Shown one piece after another: positions 45,329-52,820 of a DNA stretch of 64,000 nucleotides. The stretch lies in the NCBI RefSeq assembly GCF_022180385.2, contig NZ_BQME02000001.1, positions 434,001 through 498,000 of the forward strand. Direction: 5' to 3'. Both the position numbers and the translations under genes were made by a program. Source of the DNA: Paenibacillus sp. L3-i20. Its GTDB lineage: Bacteria > Bacillota > Bacilli > Paenibacillales > Paenibacillaceae. How positions within the stretch are numbered: position 1 is the stretch's first letter; each line of letters begins with the position of its first letter. A model generated the notes under the pieces. The model saw only the letters and a list, made by a program, of their open reading frames with translations, was not told the origin of the DNA and did no database searches.

Positions 45329-46252
45329 TTATAGCGCAGCATGTGATGCAATTTTCTCTATATCTTTCTCAACTTCTGAAAAGAAACGAAACAACTCCTC
45401 ATGTATAACTTCTGGCTGCTCAAAATTGATGCCATGTCCTGTCTTCGGTATTATTTTATAGTTATATTGTCCGTCGTCCATTACAGCCATAAAATCTTTA
45501 TCTACTATCCGAAGATGGTCTCCCATTAGAAAATATAACTTATCTCTCACTGCAATTCCCTTTTCCCTATCGTATTTTGCAGGCTGATTCGGAGACATTG
45601 CTAATTGATTATGCGCCTTCATTACTAAAATCATGTGCTCCGCTAAAAGTGGGTATCTATCGAATACGTCTGAGTGCGGTGAACTCAGCTTTTTCAAAAT
45701 ACGAAGCATATTACGATTTGTCGGCAGCAATATTTCTGGAAACATAACTAACAATATCCGAAACATAGCCATCAGTGGATTAATAATCATCCCACCTTCC
45801 ATACAAACCGTTCGTATAACCCGCTCCGGATGTATTGTCGTATATTGATAAGCCATATAAGCTCCATTCGATACGCCAGCCATATATACTCTTTCTAGTT
45901 TAAAAAAGTCAATAATCTCATTTATCCATTCGGGCCCATTATACAGTCCCTTCTTAAAGTGTTCATTAGGAGTGCTTTTGCCTGGTCCGCCAATAGTATC
46001 AACAGCAATACAATAATATTTACTCGACAAAACTTTTATATTTAGCGCCCACATTACAGCCGAGTTATCACCGACACCGTGGAACAATAGCAGCGGCGGG
46101 TTGTTTTTCTTTCCTGCTGTATAACAGTGAGTCGTTCCATATCGGGAAGGAATCGTATGTTCCGTTACATCAGCTTCCCACATTTTCATCACAAGTTCAT
46201 AAGAATGTAATACTTTCAATCGCGCTTTCTCACTTTTGAACGACTTAATCAT
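45329..46252 (-). CDS. Alpha/beta-fold hydrolase
   Basis: This is about 307 residues from ATG 46250-46252 (GAGG five bases upstream). It has the oxyanion motif LLLFHGVGDNSAVMW, nucleophile elbow MAGVSNGAYMAY (Ser), catalytic Asp likely in GDHLRIVD, and His in KTGHGINFEQPE. It is a typical haloperoxidase/esterase-type hydrolase of the alpha/beta superfamily. It lies 43 bases downstream of a TetR regulator on the same strand and is probably controlled by it. The substrate is unknown. Confidence 0.85.
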   Translation of the reverse strand: MIKSFKSEKARLKVLHSYELVMKMWEADVTEHTIPSRYGTTHCYTAGKKNNPPLLLFHGVGDNSAVMWALNIKVLSSKYYCIAVDTIGGPGKSTPNEHFKKGLYNGPEWINEIIDFFKLERVYMAGVSNGAYMAYQYTTIHPERVIRTVCMEGGMIINPLMAMFRILLVMFPEILLPTNRNMLRILKKLSSPHSDVFDRYPLLAEHMILVMKAHNQLAMSPNQPAKYDREKGIAVRDKLYFLMGDHLRIVDKDFMAVMDDGQYNYKIIPKTGHGINFEQPEVIHEELFRFFSEVEKDIEKIASHAAL

Positions 46253-46295
46253 ATCAACCTCAACTCCCTCCGAATGATAACGCAATACTCACGAA

Positions 46296-46919
46296 TTATT
46301 TACGCAAAAATCGAAGTACAACTTCCGCAGACGGGAATGGTAAATCGCCAGTCGTTTGGATTTTGGAAATACCAAGCCCTTGTATAAAGGAAAAATAAGT
46401 GATAGCAAGCATAAAAGGATCCCCTTCGACGATTTCTCCTGTTTGCTGCCCTTCAATAATGAGTGGAATAAAATGTTGGAACGGTGCAATTGCTTGTTCT
46501 TTCGCAATTCTTTTTGCTTCTTCAGGAATGGCCTCTGACGTAGTCGTTTGCAATAAAAGTAAGCGCCAATGCTGCATCGCGATACTGTCCGTTGATATAA
46601 AAGCTTCAGTTAGCCATGTTATCCTCTGGATCGGTGAGCCTAATAATTGTGTTGCTTGATAAACAGATCTTCCTGAACCAACAGTGGCGAGCTCTACAAT
46701 TTTGGAGAACAACTCATCCTTCGACTTGAAATATGTATAGACATAACCTTGGCTGAACCCCGCACTTTGGGCGATATCTTTAATTTTTGTACCTGTAAAC
46801 CCTTTTTTCGAAAAAACCTCTATAGCATGCAAAATAATTTGCCTAACAGCATGATCCTGAACATCCTCCTCAAAACTTTTCAAAAACATCTCCTGTAATT
46901 GCTCGCTCTCTTTGGACAT
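46296..46919 (-). CDS. TetR/AcrR-family repressor
   Basis: This is 207 residues with an N-terminal helix-turn-helix (AIEVFSKKGFTGTKIKDIAQSAGFSQGYVYTYF), followed by a helical ligand-binding domain. GGAGG precedes the ATG. A perfect 26-bp palindrome covers its own promoter (46938-46963), so autorepression is likely. The half-sites TGAATGA/TCATTCA equal those I recall for the B. subtilis FadR consensus, which suggests, without proving, an acyl-CoA-type ligand. The downstream hydrolase gene shares the transcript. Confidence 0.9.
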   Translation of the reverse strand: MSKESEQLQEMFLKSFEEDVQDHAVRQIILHAIEVFSKKGFTGTKIKDIAQSAGFSQGYVYTYFKSKDELFSKIVELATVGSGRSVYQATQLLGSPIQRITWLTEAFISTDSIAMQHWRLLLLQTTTSEAIPEEAKRIAKEQAIAPFQHFIPLIIEGQQTGEIVEGDPFMLAITYFSFIQGLGISKIQTTGDLPFPSAEVVLRFLRK

Positions 46920-46937
46920 ATTGATCCTCCTATTACA

Positions 46938-46990
46938 AATTTGAATGAACGTTCATTCAAATTATAGCATTGAAATATTTAAAATGTAAA
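46938..46990 (-). promoter_or_regulatory. TetR operator and promoter of the regulator-hydrolase operon
   Basis: On the minus strand -35 TTTACA (46985-46990), an 18-base spacer and -10 TATAAT (46961-46966) form a promoter. A perfect palindrome with 13-base arms, AATTTGAATGAAC (46938-46950) / GTTCATTCAAATT (46951-46963), overlaps the -10 and the start site. That is a repressor position. Confidence 0.85.
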
Positions 46991-47498
46991 TAAAAACTAA
47001 TTTAGGCTTTGCTCAAAAAAGATTACCGCTATCACGCTCAATAAATAGAACACACTCTCTACGTCAACACTACTCCTTCACTAACAAGAAAATATAAATA
47101 GTAATTGGTATAGCTTTTATGTTCACAATGATAATAAGTTGTATCCTGACAGGCTTGAGTAGGGCTTAAAAAAGCAGAGGTAGATAAGTTCAAGCATGAG
47201 AAGTAGCTGGAATAAATGATCGGGGAAAACCTTGTTTGAGTATTAGATTGGGAATGTAATCTGAGGCAGATATATTCAAAATAGACGAAGAACAAGGCTG
47301 AGATAATGCCGGAGTGGTAAAGGATTCCGGTTTGTAATGGCGGAGAAATGATTGGGGAATGCCTGAGCTAATGAATGGGAGAACGATTGAAAAAAGAAAA
47401 GGGAGAGGGCGGTGTTACTGGCTCTCTCCTCGTTTTGGGTTTCATGTTACTACAGAGTTTAGGGGATGAGTTGGGCTGATACGAGTTTATTTTCTGCT
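46991..47498. other. Half-kilobase without a recognisable gene
   Basis: From about 47170 to 47400 the plus strand is purine-rich and has loosely repeated words (for example AATGATCGGGGAA and AATGATTGGGGAA), with no plausible reading frame or ribosome binding site. A likely terminator for the downstream methyltransferase gene lies at about 47396-47437 (GGGAGAG / CTCTCTCC followed by TTTT). The rest is unassigned. Confidence 0.45.
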
Positions 47499-48329
47499 TT
47501 ATGAGTTTATTTTCGGTGAATATCCCCGCTGCCTGAGCGCCTCAAACAACAATATAGTCGTAGCCATTGCTACATTCAGAGACTCTGCTCGACCTGCCAT
47601 CGGGATAATAACAGCTTCATCCAACTGTTCACGTACAGCAGGTGACAATCCTTCCGACTCATTGCCCATTAGTAGCCATGTCGTCCCTTTCCAATCATAG
47701 CTATAGCAACTATGGTTTGCCTGCAAACTTGTTCCAACTAGTGTTGCACCACTAGCTTTAGCCCTTGGCAGCAGCTCAGAAAGCTCACCTTCAAGGATAG
47801 GCAAATGAAATAAGGAGCCCATCGTGGAACGTACCGTCTTAGGGTTATATAAATCTACGCAGCCTTTGCCAAGCACAACAGCGTCAGCCCCAGCAGCATC
47901 TGCACTACGAATAATAGTACCTACATTGCCTGGGTCGCGTACCCCGTCAAGGACAACAACTAATGCATGTTCTTTTAACAAGGTATCTTCACAGTAAGAA
48001 AGCTTATCAAGAACGGCGAATACAGGTGGCGGAGAATCTGTCCCGGTACATTTCGCCATTACTGCCTTTGATGCACTAACCCACTCCATTTGCTTAGTCG
48101 AAGTATAGCTATCTTCCTTCAATTCATGGGGCAGTCCTCGCTCTTCATCAAAAACGATATATGTAACATTAGCTTCTGCCTTTAATGCTTCTTGAATTAA
48201 ATGAACACCTTCAATAATAAATTGATTAGCACGGTCACGATACTTTTTATCAAGTAAAGATGCCCATTGCTTAACCCTTTCATTCTGAGGTGAACCGATA
48301 TATATTTGCTTGCTCTGGAAATTATTCAT
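47499..48329 (-). CDS. SpoU/TrmH-family RNA methyltransferase
   Basis: This is 276 residues. The N-terminal substrate-binding part (ERVKQWASLLDKKYRDRANQFIIEGVHLI) is followed by a SPOUT domain with the three motifs VVLDGVRDPGNVGTIIRSADAAG, WLLMGNESEGLSP and IPMAGRAESLNVAMATTILLFE. It should 2'-O-methylate 23S rRNA or a tRNA, like RlmB/TsnR/YsgA-type enzymes. The exact target cannot be told. The start is near the divergent sspI region. It is monocistronic. Confidence 0.9.
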   Translation of the reverse strand: MNNFQSKQIYIGSPQNERVKQWASLLDKKYRDRANQFIIEGVHLIQEALKAEANVTYIVFDEERGLPHELKEDSYTSTKQMEWVSASKAVMAKCTGTDSPPPVFAVLDKLSYCEDTLLKEHALVVVLDGVRDPGNVGTIIRSADAAGADAVVLGKGCVDLYNPKTVRSTMGSLFHLPILEGELSELLPRAKASGATLVGTSLQANHSCYSYDWKGTTWLLMGNESEGLSPAVREQLDEAVIIPMAGRAESLNVAMATTILLFEALRQRGYSPKINS

Positions 48330-48502
48330 ATGATTCTATACCTGACCTTCCGTTCAAGACAGTGAAACTCAACATTAATCGTCTTCGCTTGTCCCATCTT
48401 TCTTTCGTCCATTATAACATAATCAAACGAGGTGGATGGTCATGTTTGTTGCTGGGCATAGTAAAGAAGCAAAATTTCCGAATCCGTCAGGAGGGTTATC
48501 CA

Positions 48503-48739
48503 TTGACTACGCTAGATCTTCGTCAAGCAATTATTAACCGTGTTCAAGAAAACTCCAAAGAACAACTAACTGATGTCATTCAGGACTCTGTTGGCAATGA
48601 TGAGCGCACTTTACCCGGCCTTGGTGTATTATTCGAGATGATTTGGAAGCAATCCAATACATCTGAACAGACCCAAATGGTAGATACTTTATACCAACAT
48701 CTTCATCAAGATGGAACATCGAATCCATCTCCATCTTAA
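48503..48739 (+). CDS. sspI: Small acid-soluble spore protein SspI
   Basis: This is 78 residues from TTG 48503-48505, with AGGAGG eight bases upstream; a longer frame to 48290 overlaps the divergent methyltransferase gene and was rejected. The sequence DLRQAIINRVQENSKEQL, then LPGLGVLFEMIWKQ, matches the SspI pattern. It is a minor small acid-soluble protein of the spore core and should be expressed late in the forespore. It indicates a sporulating host. Its last bases overlap the convergent phnM gene by four. Confidence 0.9.
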   Translation: MTTLDLRQAIINRVQENSKEQLTDVIQDSVGNDERTLPGLGVLFEMIWKQSNTSEQTQMVDTLYQHLHQDGTSNPSPS

Positions 48740-49965
48740 TACCTGACTGACGCAGCTAATACATGAACACCGTTAACAATCGTATCTGTCACCCAAGGTA
48801 ATCCTTCATATCGATCAATAATAATAATGTCAGCGGCTTTGCCTATTTCGATTGATCCAAATGAGTTATCTATATGCAATGCTTGTGCTGGATGTAGGGT
48901 AGCCATTCTGACTGCAACAGGCAGATCGGCTATTCCTTCGTCCACCAGCTTAAATATAGCTCCAAGTAGGGATGAAGGATGATAATCCGAGCATAATATC
49001 GTTGCAACTCCAGCTTGGATAGCATCAGTTGCGTTTAAATTATTGTCATGAGAGATACCTCTCACTACGTTTGGTGCTCCTACACATACCGAATATCCAA
49101 GCTCAGTTGCATATTTGGCTGTATCCAAATTAATCGGAAATTCGCATACACTTATCCCATAGCTCTTTAATTGATCCACTTTAGCTGGAGAATCATCATC
49201 ATGTGACGCAACGGGTATTCCCCTTTCTACAGCAAAGTTGCCGAGTCTTTTCAATTGGTCCCAATCAATCTCTTGTTGTCTTTTAAGCAATCCTTCCACA
49301 ATCCCCTGTACTTCTTTCAAAGATACACCTTGATTTTTCATTACATATTTTTCAAATGATCCTGTTTCCCTATATTGACCCTGACCTGGGGAATGATCCA
49401 TATATGATAAATAGTGTATTTTCCCCTCATCCAAAAAACGTTTCAATATCGGTACGCCTGCATGATGCGAAACCTCGAAGCGTAAATGTACACGATTGCG
49501 TATTATCGCTCGCTTACGGTTATAATGATGGATTAGCTCGATCATTTTCGTAAGTAAATGATCGCCTCTTAGACTTAACCCTACCCCAAGCGATAATGAA
49601 TGATACATCGTAGTAATACCGTGGAGCGGCAACTTGCGCTCGAACTCTACTAATGCCATCTCAAGAGGGAAAAGTGTGTTGGGCCTCGGCTGAACTTCCT
49701 TTTCAATTGCATCACAGTGAATATCAATAAGCCCAGGCAATACAAAACGTTGTTTGGCGTCGATTACTGTTAGAATGCTCTGGTCATTAATGCCTTCCTT
49801 CCACTCGGCAATCTCCTCATCATTTAACAGGATGGCAGTTATATTTCCATCCTCCACTGCTATAGCACCTGTTACCACCTTATCCTTCAAAACAACTTGT
49901 CCATTTATGATCAGCATTTGGTTGTATGTTTTTGTCTCATTAGGCTCAATAGAAGCATTACTAAT
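48736..49965 (-). CDS. phnM: Orphan PhnM-type phosphonate metabolism amidohydrolase
   Basis: This is 393 residues from the first ATG (49915-49917), but no ribosome binding site precedes that ATG. AAGGAG lies ten bases before an in-frame ATT at 49963-49965, giving 409 residues; this rare start is preferred. Metal ligands of the amidohydrolase fold are visible: LPGLIDIHCDAIEKEV, HHAGVPILKRF, SYMDHSPGQGQYR, GIPVASHDDDSP and TILCSDYHPSSL. PhnM hydrolyses alpha-D-ribose 1-methylphosphonate 5-triphosphate to the 5-phosphate in the C-P lyase pathway. No other phn gene is in the window, so it is either a split pathway member or has another substrate. Confidence 0.88.
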   Translation of the reverse strand: MSNASIEPNETKTYNQMLIINGQVVLKDKVVTGAIAVEDGNITAILLNDEEIAEWKEGINDQSILTVIDAKQRFVLPGLIDIHCDAIEKEVQPRPNTLFPLEMALVEFERKLPLHGITTMYHSLSLGVGLSLRGDHLLTKMIELIHHYNRKRAIIRNRVHLRFEVSHHAGVPILKRFLDEGKIHYLSYMDHSPGQGQYRETGSFEKYVMKNQGVSLKEVQGIVEGLLKRQQEIDWDQLKRLGNFAVERGIPVASHDDDSPAKVDQLKSYGISVCEFPINLDTAKYATELGYSVCVGAPNVVRGISHDNNLNATDAIQAGVATILCSDYHPSSLLGAIFKLVDEGIADLPVAVRMATLHPAQALHIDNSFGSIEIGKAADIIIIDRYEGLPWVTDTIVNGVHVLAASVRY

Positions 49966-50091
49966 TTTGGATCATCTCCTTGTTTAAGGATCTTTATTAG
50001 TCATATTACCATAATTATCGAGTGATTTCTTTATTTGAAAAATCGAAGAAAAAAAGCCACTCTTGTATTCTTCAGAACAAGGGCGACCAAT

Positions 50092-50394
50092 TCAGTTTCT
50101 TTTTATTTCCTGAATCCAATTATAAATGGCGGACAAACTATCTGTTTCTTTGCTAACACTCATTTTTTCAATATAGCGCTGCTTATCTCGGATAACGGGG
50201 CCGATATAACAGCATTTTCCCGCTGAAAGCACATTAACTGTTTCAGGAAATGTCGTACAAACTCCTGTCGCGAAGGGTATCGCAATTCCATTAGCTAGGC
50301 CAGGTGTAAGATCAGATTCATGCTGAGCCGCCTCCAGTAAACATAATAATTCCCATATCGTCGACCACCCATCATCATATATCATTCTCATCAT
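50092..50394 (-). CDS. Hypothetical protein (about 100 aa)
   Basis: This is a frame of about 100 residues whose start is unclear; ATGs at 50394, 50391 and 50385 are all without a strong ribosome binding site. The frame continues further 5' but there it crosses the terminator of the neighbour. It contains WELLCLLEAAQHESDLTPG, GVCTTFPETVNVLSAGKCCYIGP and a C-terminal helix. Hairpin-and-T-run sequence follows it (about 50052-50092), which supports a real gene. I do not recognise the family. Confidence 0.45.
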   Translation of the reverse strand: MMRMIYDDGWSTIWELLCLLEAAQHESDLTPGLANGIAIPFATGVCTTFPETVNVLSAGKCCYIGPVIRDKQRYIEKMSVSKETDSLSAIYNWIQEIKRN

Positions 50395-50427
50395 TATACG
50401 ATGATCAAATAAATATATCACTGCAAC

Positions 50428-50455
50428 AATAAAGAGCCCCGCTTCGGGAGCTCTC
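50428..50455 (-). terminator. Terminator of the SLH serine hydrolase gene
   Basis: AGAGCCCCG / CGGGAGCTCT forms a tight stem, and on the minus strand it is followed by TTTATTG. It lies 43 bases after the stop codon. Confidence 0.7.
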
Positions 50456-50497
50456 TGGATAACATTATTGAAACACTTCATTCACTATAAACATTAA

Positions 50498-52651
50498 TTA
50501 AGATGCCTTAGGCAATTCTTTTGTTTGTTCTTTTTCTTTTTCTTTTTCTTTTTCTTTTGCTTCCTGCTCTTGCATTAGGCCACCAACAATTTGATCTGTC
50601 GGCTGAGTAAATAGAGCGTACCAAATTGCTACTTCTTCTTGACGATTAAGAACTTTTTGTGATTGGTAATCGAAAGCACCTTTGCTGTTTACCTTCACTT
50701 CGGGACCGTAAATACCAAGTTTAACTAACATCTTAACAGCCGGAACAGCCCATTTATCTGTTTTCCCTGCAAGTTCCACTGATTCAAACAACTCATCTGA
50801 ATATTGAAGTTTCATGAGACGCCACATCATAACTGCCGCTTCTTGACGTGTAATAGCTTTATCAGGATGGAATAATCCTTTACCATTACCCGTAACCATA
50901 CCCATTTCATACGCCATTTGAACAAATCCAGCTGCCGAGTGACCTTCTAGATCAGTAAAAGCAAGTTCTGTCGTTTTGCTACCTTTGATATTAGTTATTT
51001 CAAGAATGTTTTTTACATATTCACCTCTAGTTACTGCTCCCTCTGGATTAAAGCTTTCTGCTGCATCATTAGCTAAATAACCTAGAGATTGCAATGCAAA
51101 TATTTGCTTCGCATAAGGATGTTCGTTAGTTACATCGGAGAAACCAGCTGCAACAGCGCCTTTTTGCGAGTAGCCCATTGGATTGAGGTAAGGCTCCTTC
51201 ATATAGGCAACATGCCCATTTGCATCAAGCTCGAATGCTGTAAACTGATTCGAAAGCGAATCAACAAACAAATTATCATCTATTTGCTTCAAAGCGCGAG
51301 TTCCAACGTAAGCATCCGAAACAACTAGATCGCCTTCTCCTTCTGTTCCTAATGCGGATACCATAATATCTAAACGAAGATCAGAATAAAAACCGCCGAA
51401 CTTGCTTAAATCTTTTTCATTTTGTGCTGTAAATGGTTCTAGCTTAGCAGGTGCTGCATATTGCGGGAAAAAAGTATGAATAAAAGCTGGGTAGAAAAAG
51501 TTGCGTAACAAACCTGTTTGATTGTACGTTATAAACACACCTGTATTTTGCTCAGGAATCAAAAACATATAAGAGCTCATACCGAGCATGTCTCCAGCTT
51601 TCGTAATCACTTTGGAGCTGCTTCCCGCTCCTGGCAATTGGAATGGAGCTTCGAAACCATATGTCGTATTAGGCATTAACGGATGGATAGAAGAACGATA
51701 TTGTTCCATGGAATCCACTGTGCTCTCGGACAAAATACGATTAGCTCCAGTTGTTCCGCCCTTCAAAAATGCAATCATAAATTTACCAACATCTTCGGAA
51801 GTCGACAACATGCCGCCATGGGGCATAACAGTTGGTGAAACCGCGTATGGAGGAATAATGCCAGCTGGACCATATTCAATTGCTAGATTTTCTTTGAGCT
51901 TTCCTTCAGGCAAAAATCCGGTATTGTTCATAGCAAGTGGTTTAAAAATATGCTTATCCATATAATCAGCGAATGGCATTCCACTCACCTTTTCCACAAC
52001 TAATCCCACAATTAAAGAAGCAAAATTATCGTACAAATAAGAAGTTCCAGGCTCACGCACGACAGGCGGCATGTTGGCCTTAACGTAATCCTCAATCTCT
52101 ACAATCTTATTAAAGTCATTATGTATATCTTCTGGCTGTACGTCATAATTTTGGAAACCTGTTGTATGTGTAAGTAAATGCTCTATCGTAACAGGTTTAT
52201 TAAATGGATTATCGAATGTCAGACCCTTTACATATTTCGTAAAGTCATCCTGCAAGCCAACCTTTCCTTGCTCAACTAATTGCATGAGTGCGGCAGCAGT
52301 AAACGTCTTGGAAACCGAAGCGATTCTGAACACAGTCGATGTTGGGTCCACTGCCCTTTTCTTTTCTTTATCAGCGAAACCGTAACCTTTCTGAGCAAGC
52401 ACTTTGCCATCCTTCACAACAACAACGGAAGCACCTACATAGTGAGCTTTAGCTTCTTCCGATGCAAAAAAATCGTCAAGAAATCCATTAGCATTAGCCG
52501 AATCCAACGTTTTAGCTTTAGGAGGTGCTCCGCCAGCATCCGCACTCGCATGGATGGCGGGTGTCATTAAGCTAACAGACAATACTGCAGCCACGACCGT
52601 TTTGGCCCATATTGATGGTTTTGTTAATACAGATAACTTCTTCACTTGCAT
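50498..52651 (-). CDS. Surface-anchored serine hydrolase (beta-lactamase/DD-peptidase fold) with SLH domains
   Basis: This is about 717 residues from ATG 52649-52651 (GGAG five bases upstream). A signal peptide (VAAVLSVSLMTPAIHASA) leads to a class C beta-lactamase-like domain (about 50-390) with the catalytic SVSK tetrad and Tyr-x-Asn (YLYDN). S-layer-homology domains follow (about 500-690: YAKQIFALQSLGYLANDAAESF and FVQMAYEMGMVTGNGKGLFHPDKAITRQEAAVMMWRL). The tail is a Lys-Glu repeat. SLH domains bind pyruvylated cell-wall polymer, so the enzyme works at the cell surface, perhaps as an esterase, peptidase or D-aminopeptidase. Confidence 0.9.
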   Translation of the reverse strand: MQVKKLSVLTKPSIWAKTVVAAVLSVSLMTPAIHASADAGGAPPKAKTLDSANANGFLDDFFASEEAKAHYVGASVVVVKDGKVLAQKGYGFADKEKKRAVDPTSTVFRIASVSKTFTAAALMQLVEQGKVGLQDDFTKYVKGLTFDNPFNKPVTIEHLLTHTTGFQNYDVQPEDIHNDFNKIVEIEDYVKANMPPVVREPGTSYLYDNFASLIVGLVVEKVSGMPFADYMDKHIFKPLAMNNTGFLPEGKLKENLAIEYGPAGIIPPYAVSPTVMPHGGMLSTSEDVGKFMIAFLKGGTTGANRILSESTVDSMEQYRSSIHPLMPNTTYGFEAPFQLPGAGSSSKVITKAGDMLGMSSYMFLIPEQNTGVFITYNQTGLLRNFFYPAFIHTFFPQYAAPAKLEPFTAQNEKDLSKFGGFYSDLRLDIMVSALGTEGEGDLVVSDAYVGTRALKQIDDNLFVDSLSNQFTAFELDANGHVAYMKEPYLNPMGYSQKGAVAAGFSDVTNEHPYAKQIFALQSLGYLANDAAESFNPEGAVTRGEYVKNILEITNIKGSKTTELAFTDLEGHSAAGFVQMAYEMGMVTGNGKGLFHPDKAITRQEAAVMMWRLMKLQYSDELFESVELAGKTDKWAVPAVKMLVKLGIYGPEVKVNSKGAFDYQSQKVLNRQEEVAIWYALFTQPTDQIVGGLMQEQEAKEKEKEKEKEQTKELPKAS
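50519..50561. repeat. In-frame hexanucleotide repeat (TTTTTC)n
   Basis: About four and a half copies of a TTTTTC unit encode the Lys-Glu repeat near the C-terminus of the serine hydrolase. Because the unit is six bases, gain or loss of copies changes the tail length without a frameshift. Confidence 0.8.
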
Positions 52652-52732
52652 AGTCACTCCAATTCTATTTTTTTATGCACACTCCTATAGTATACGATTT
52701 AGTAGTTTGCTAGTTTCAATAAAATAACAAAC

Positions 52733-52780
52733 AAAAGGAAACTATTTGTAATATATTACCTAACAAATAGTTTCCTTTTT
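52733..52780. terminator. Long hairpin terminator after the FAD oxidoreductase gene
   Basis: AAAGGAAACTATTTGT / ACAAATAGTTTCCTTT forms a 16-bp perfect stem with A- and T-runs at either side. It lies about 40 bases after the stop of the FAD-dependent oxidoreductase gene on the minus strand. The bases 52781-52820 are T-rich low complexity. Confidence 0.8.
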
Positions 52781-52820
52781 GATTTTTTGTATTATTTTTT
52801 AATTTTTTTATTTAGAAGTA

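Noticed and set aside
47059-47295. Minus-strand frame of 78 codons
   Set aside because: Tyr/Ser/Cys-rich reverse reading of a purine-rich region; no ribosome binding site.
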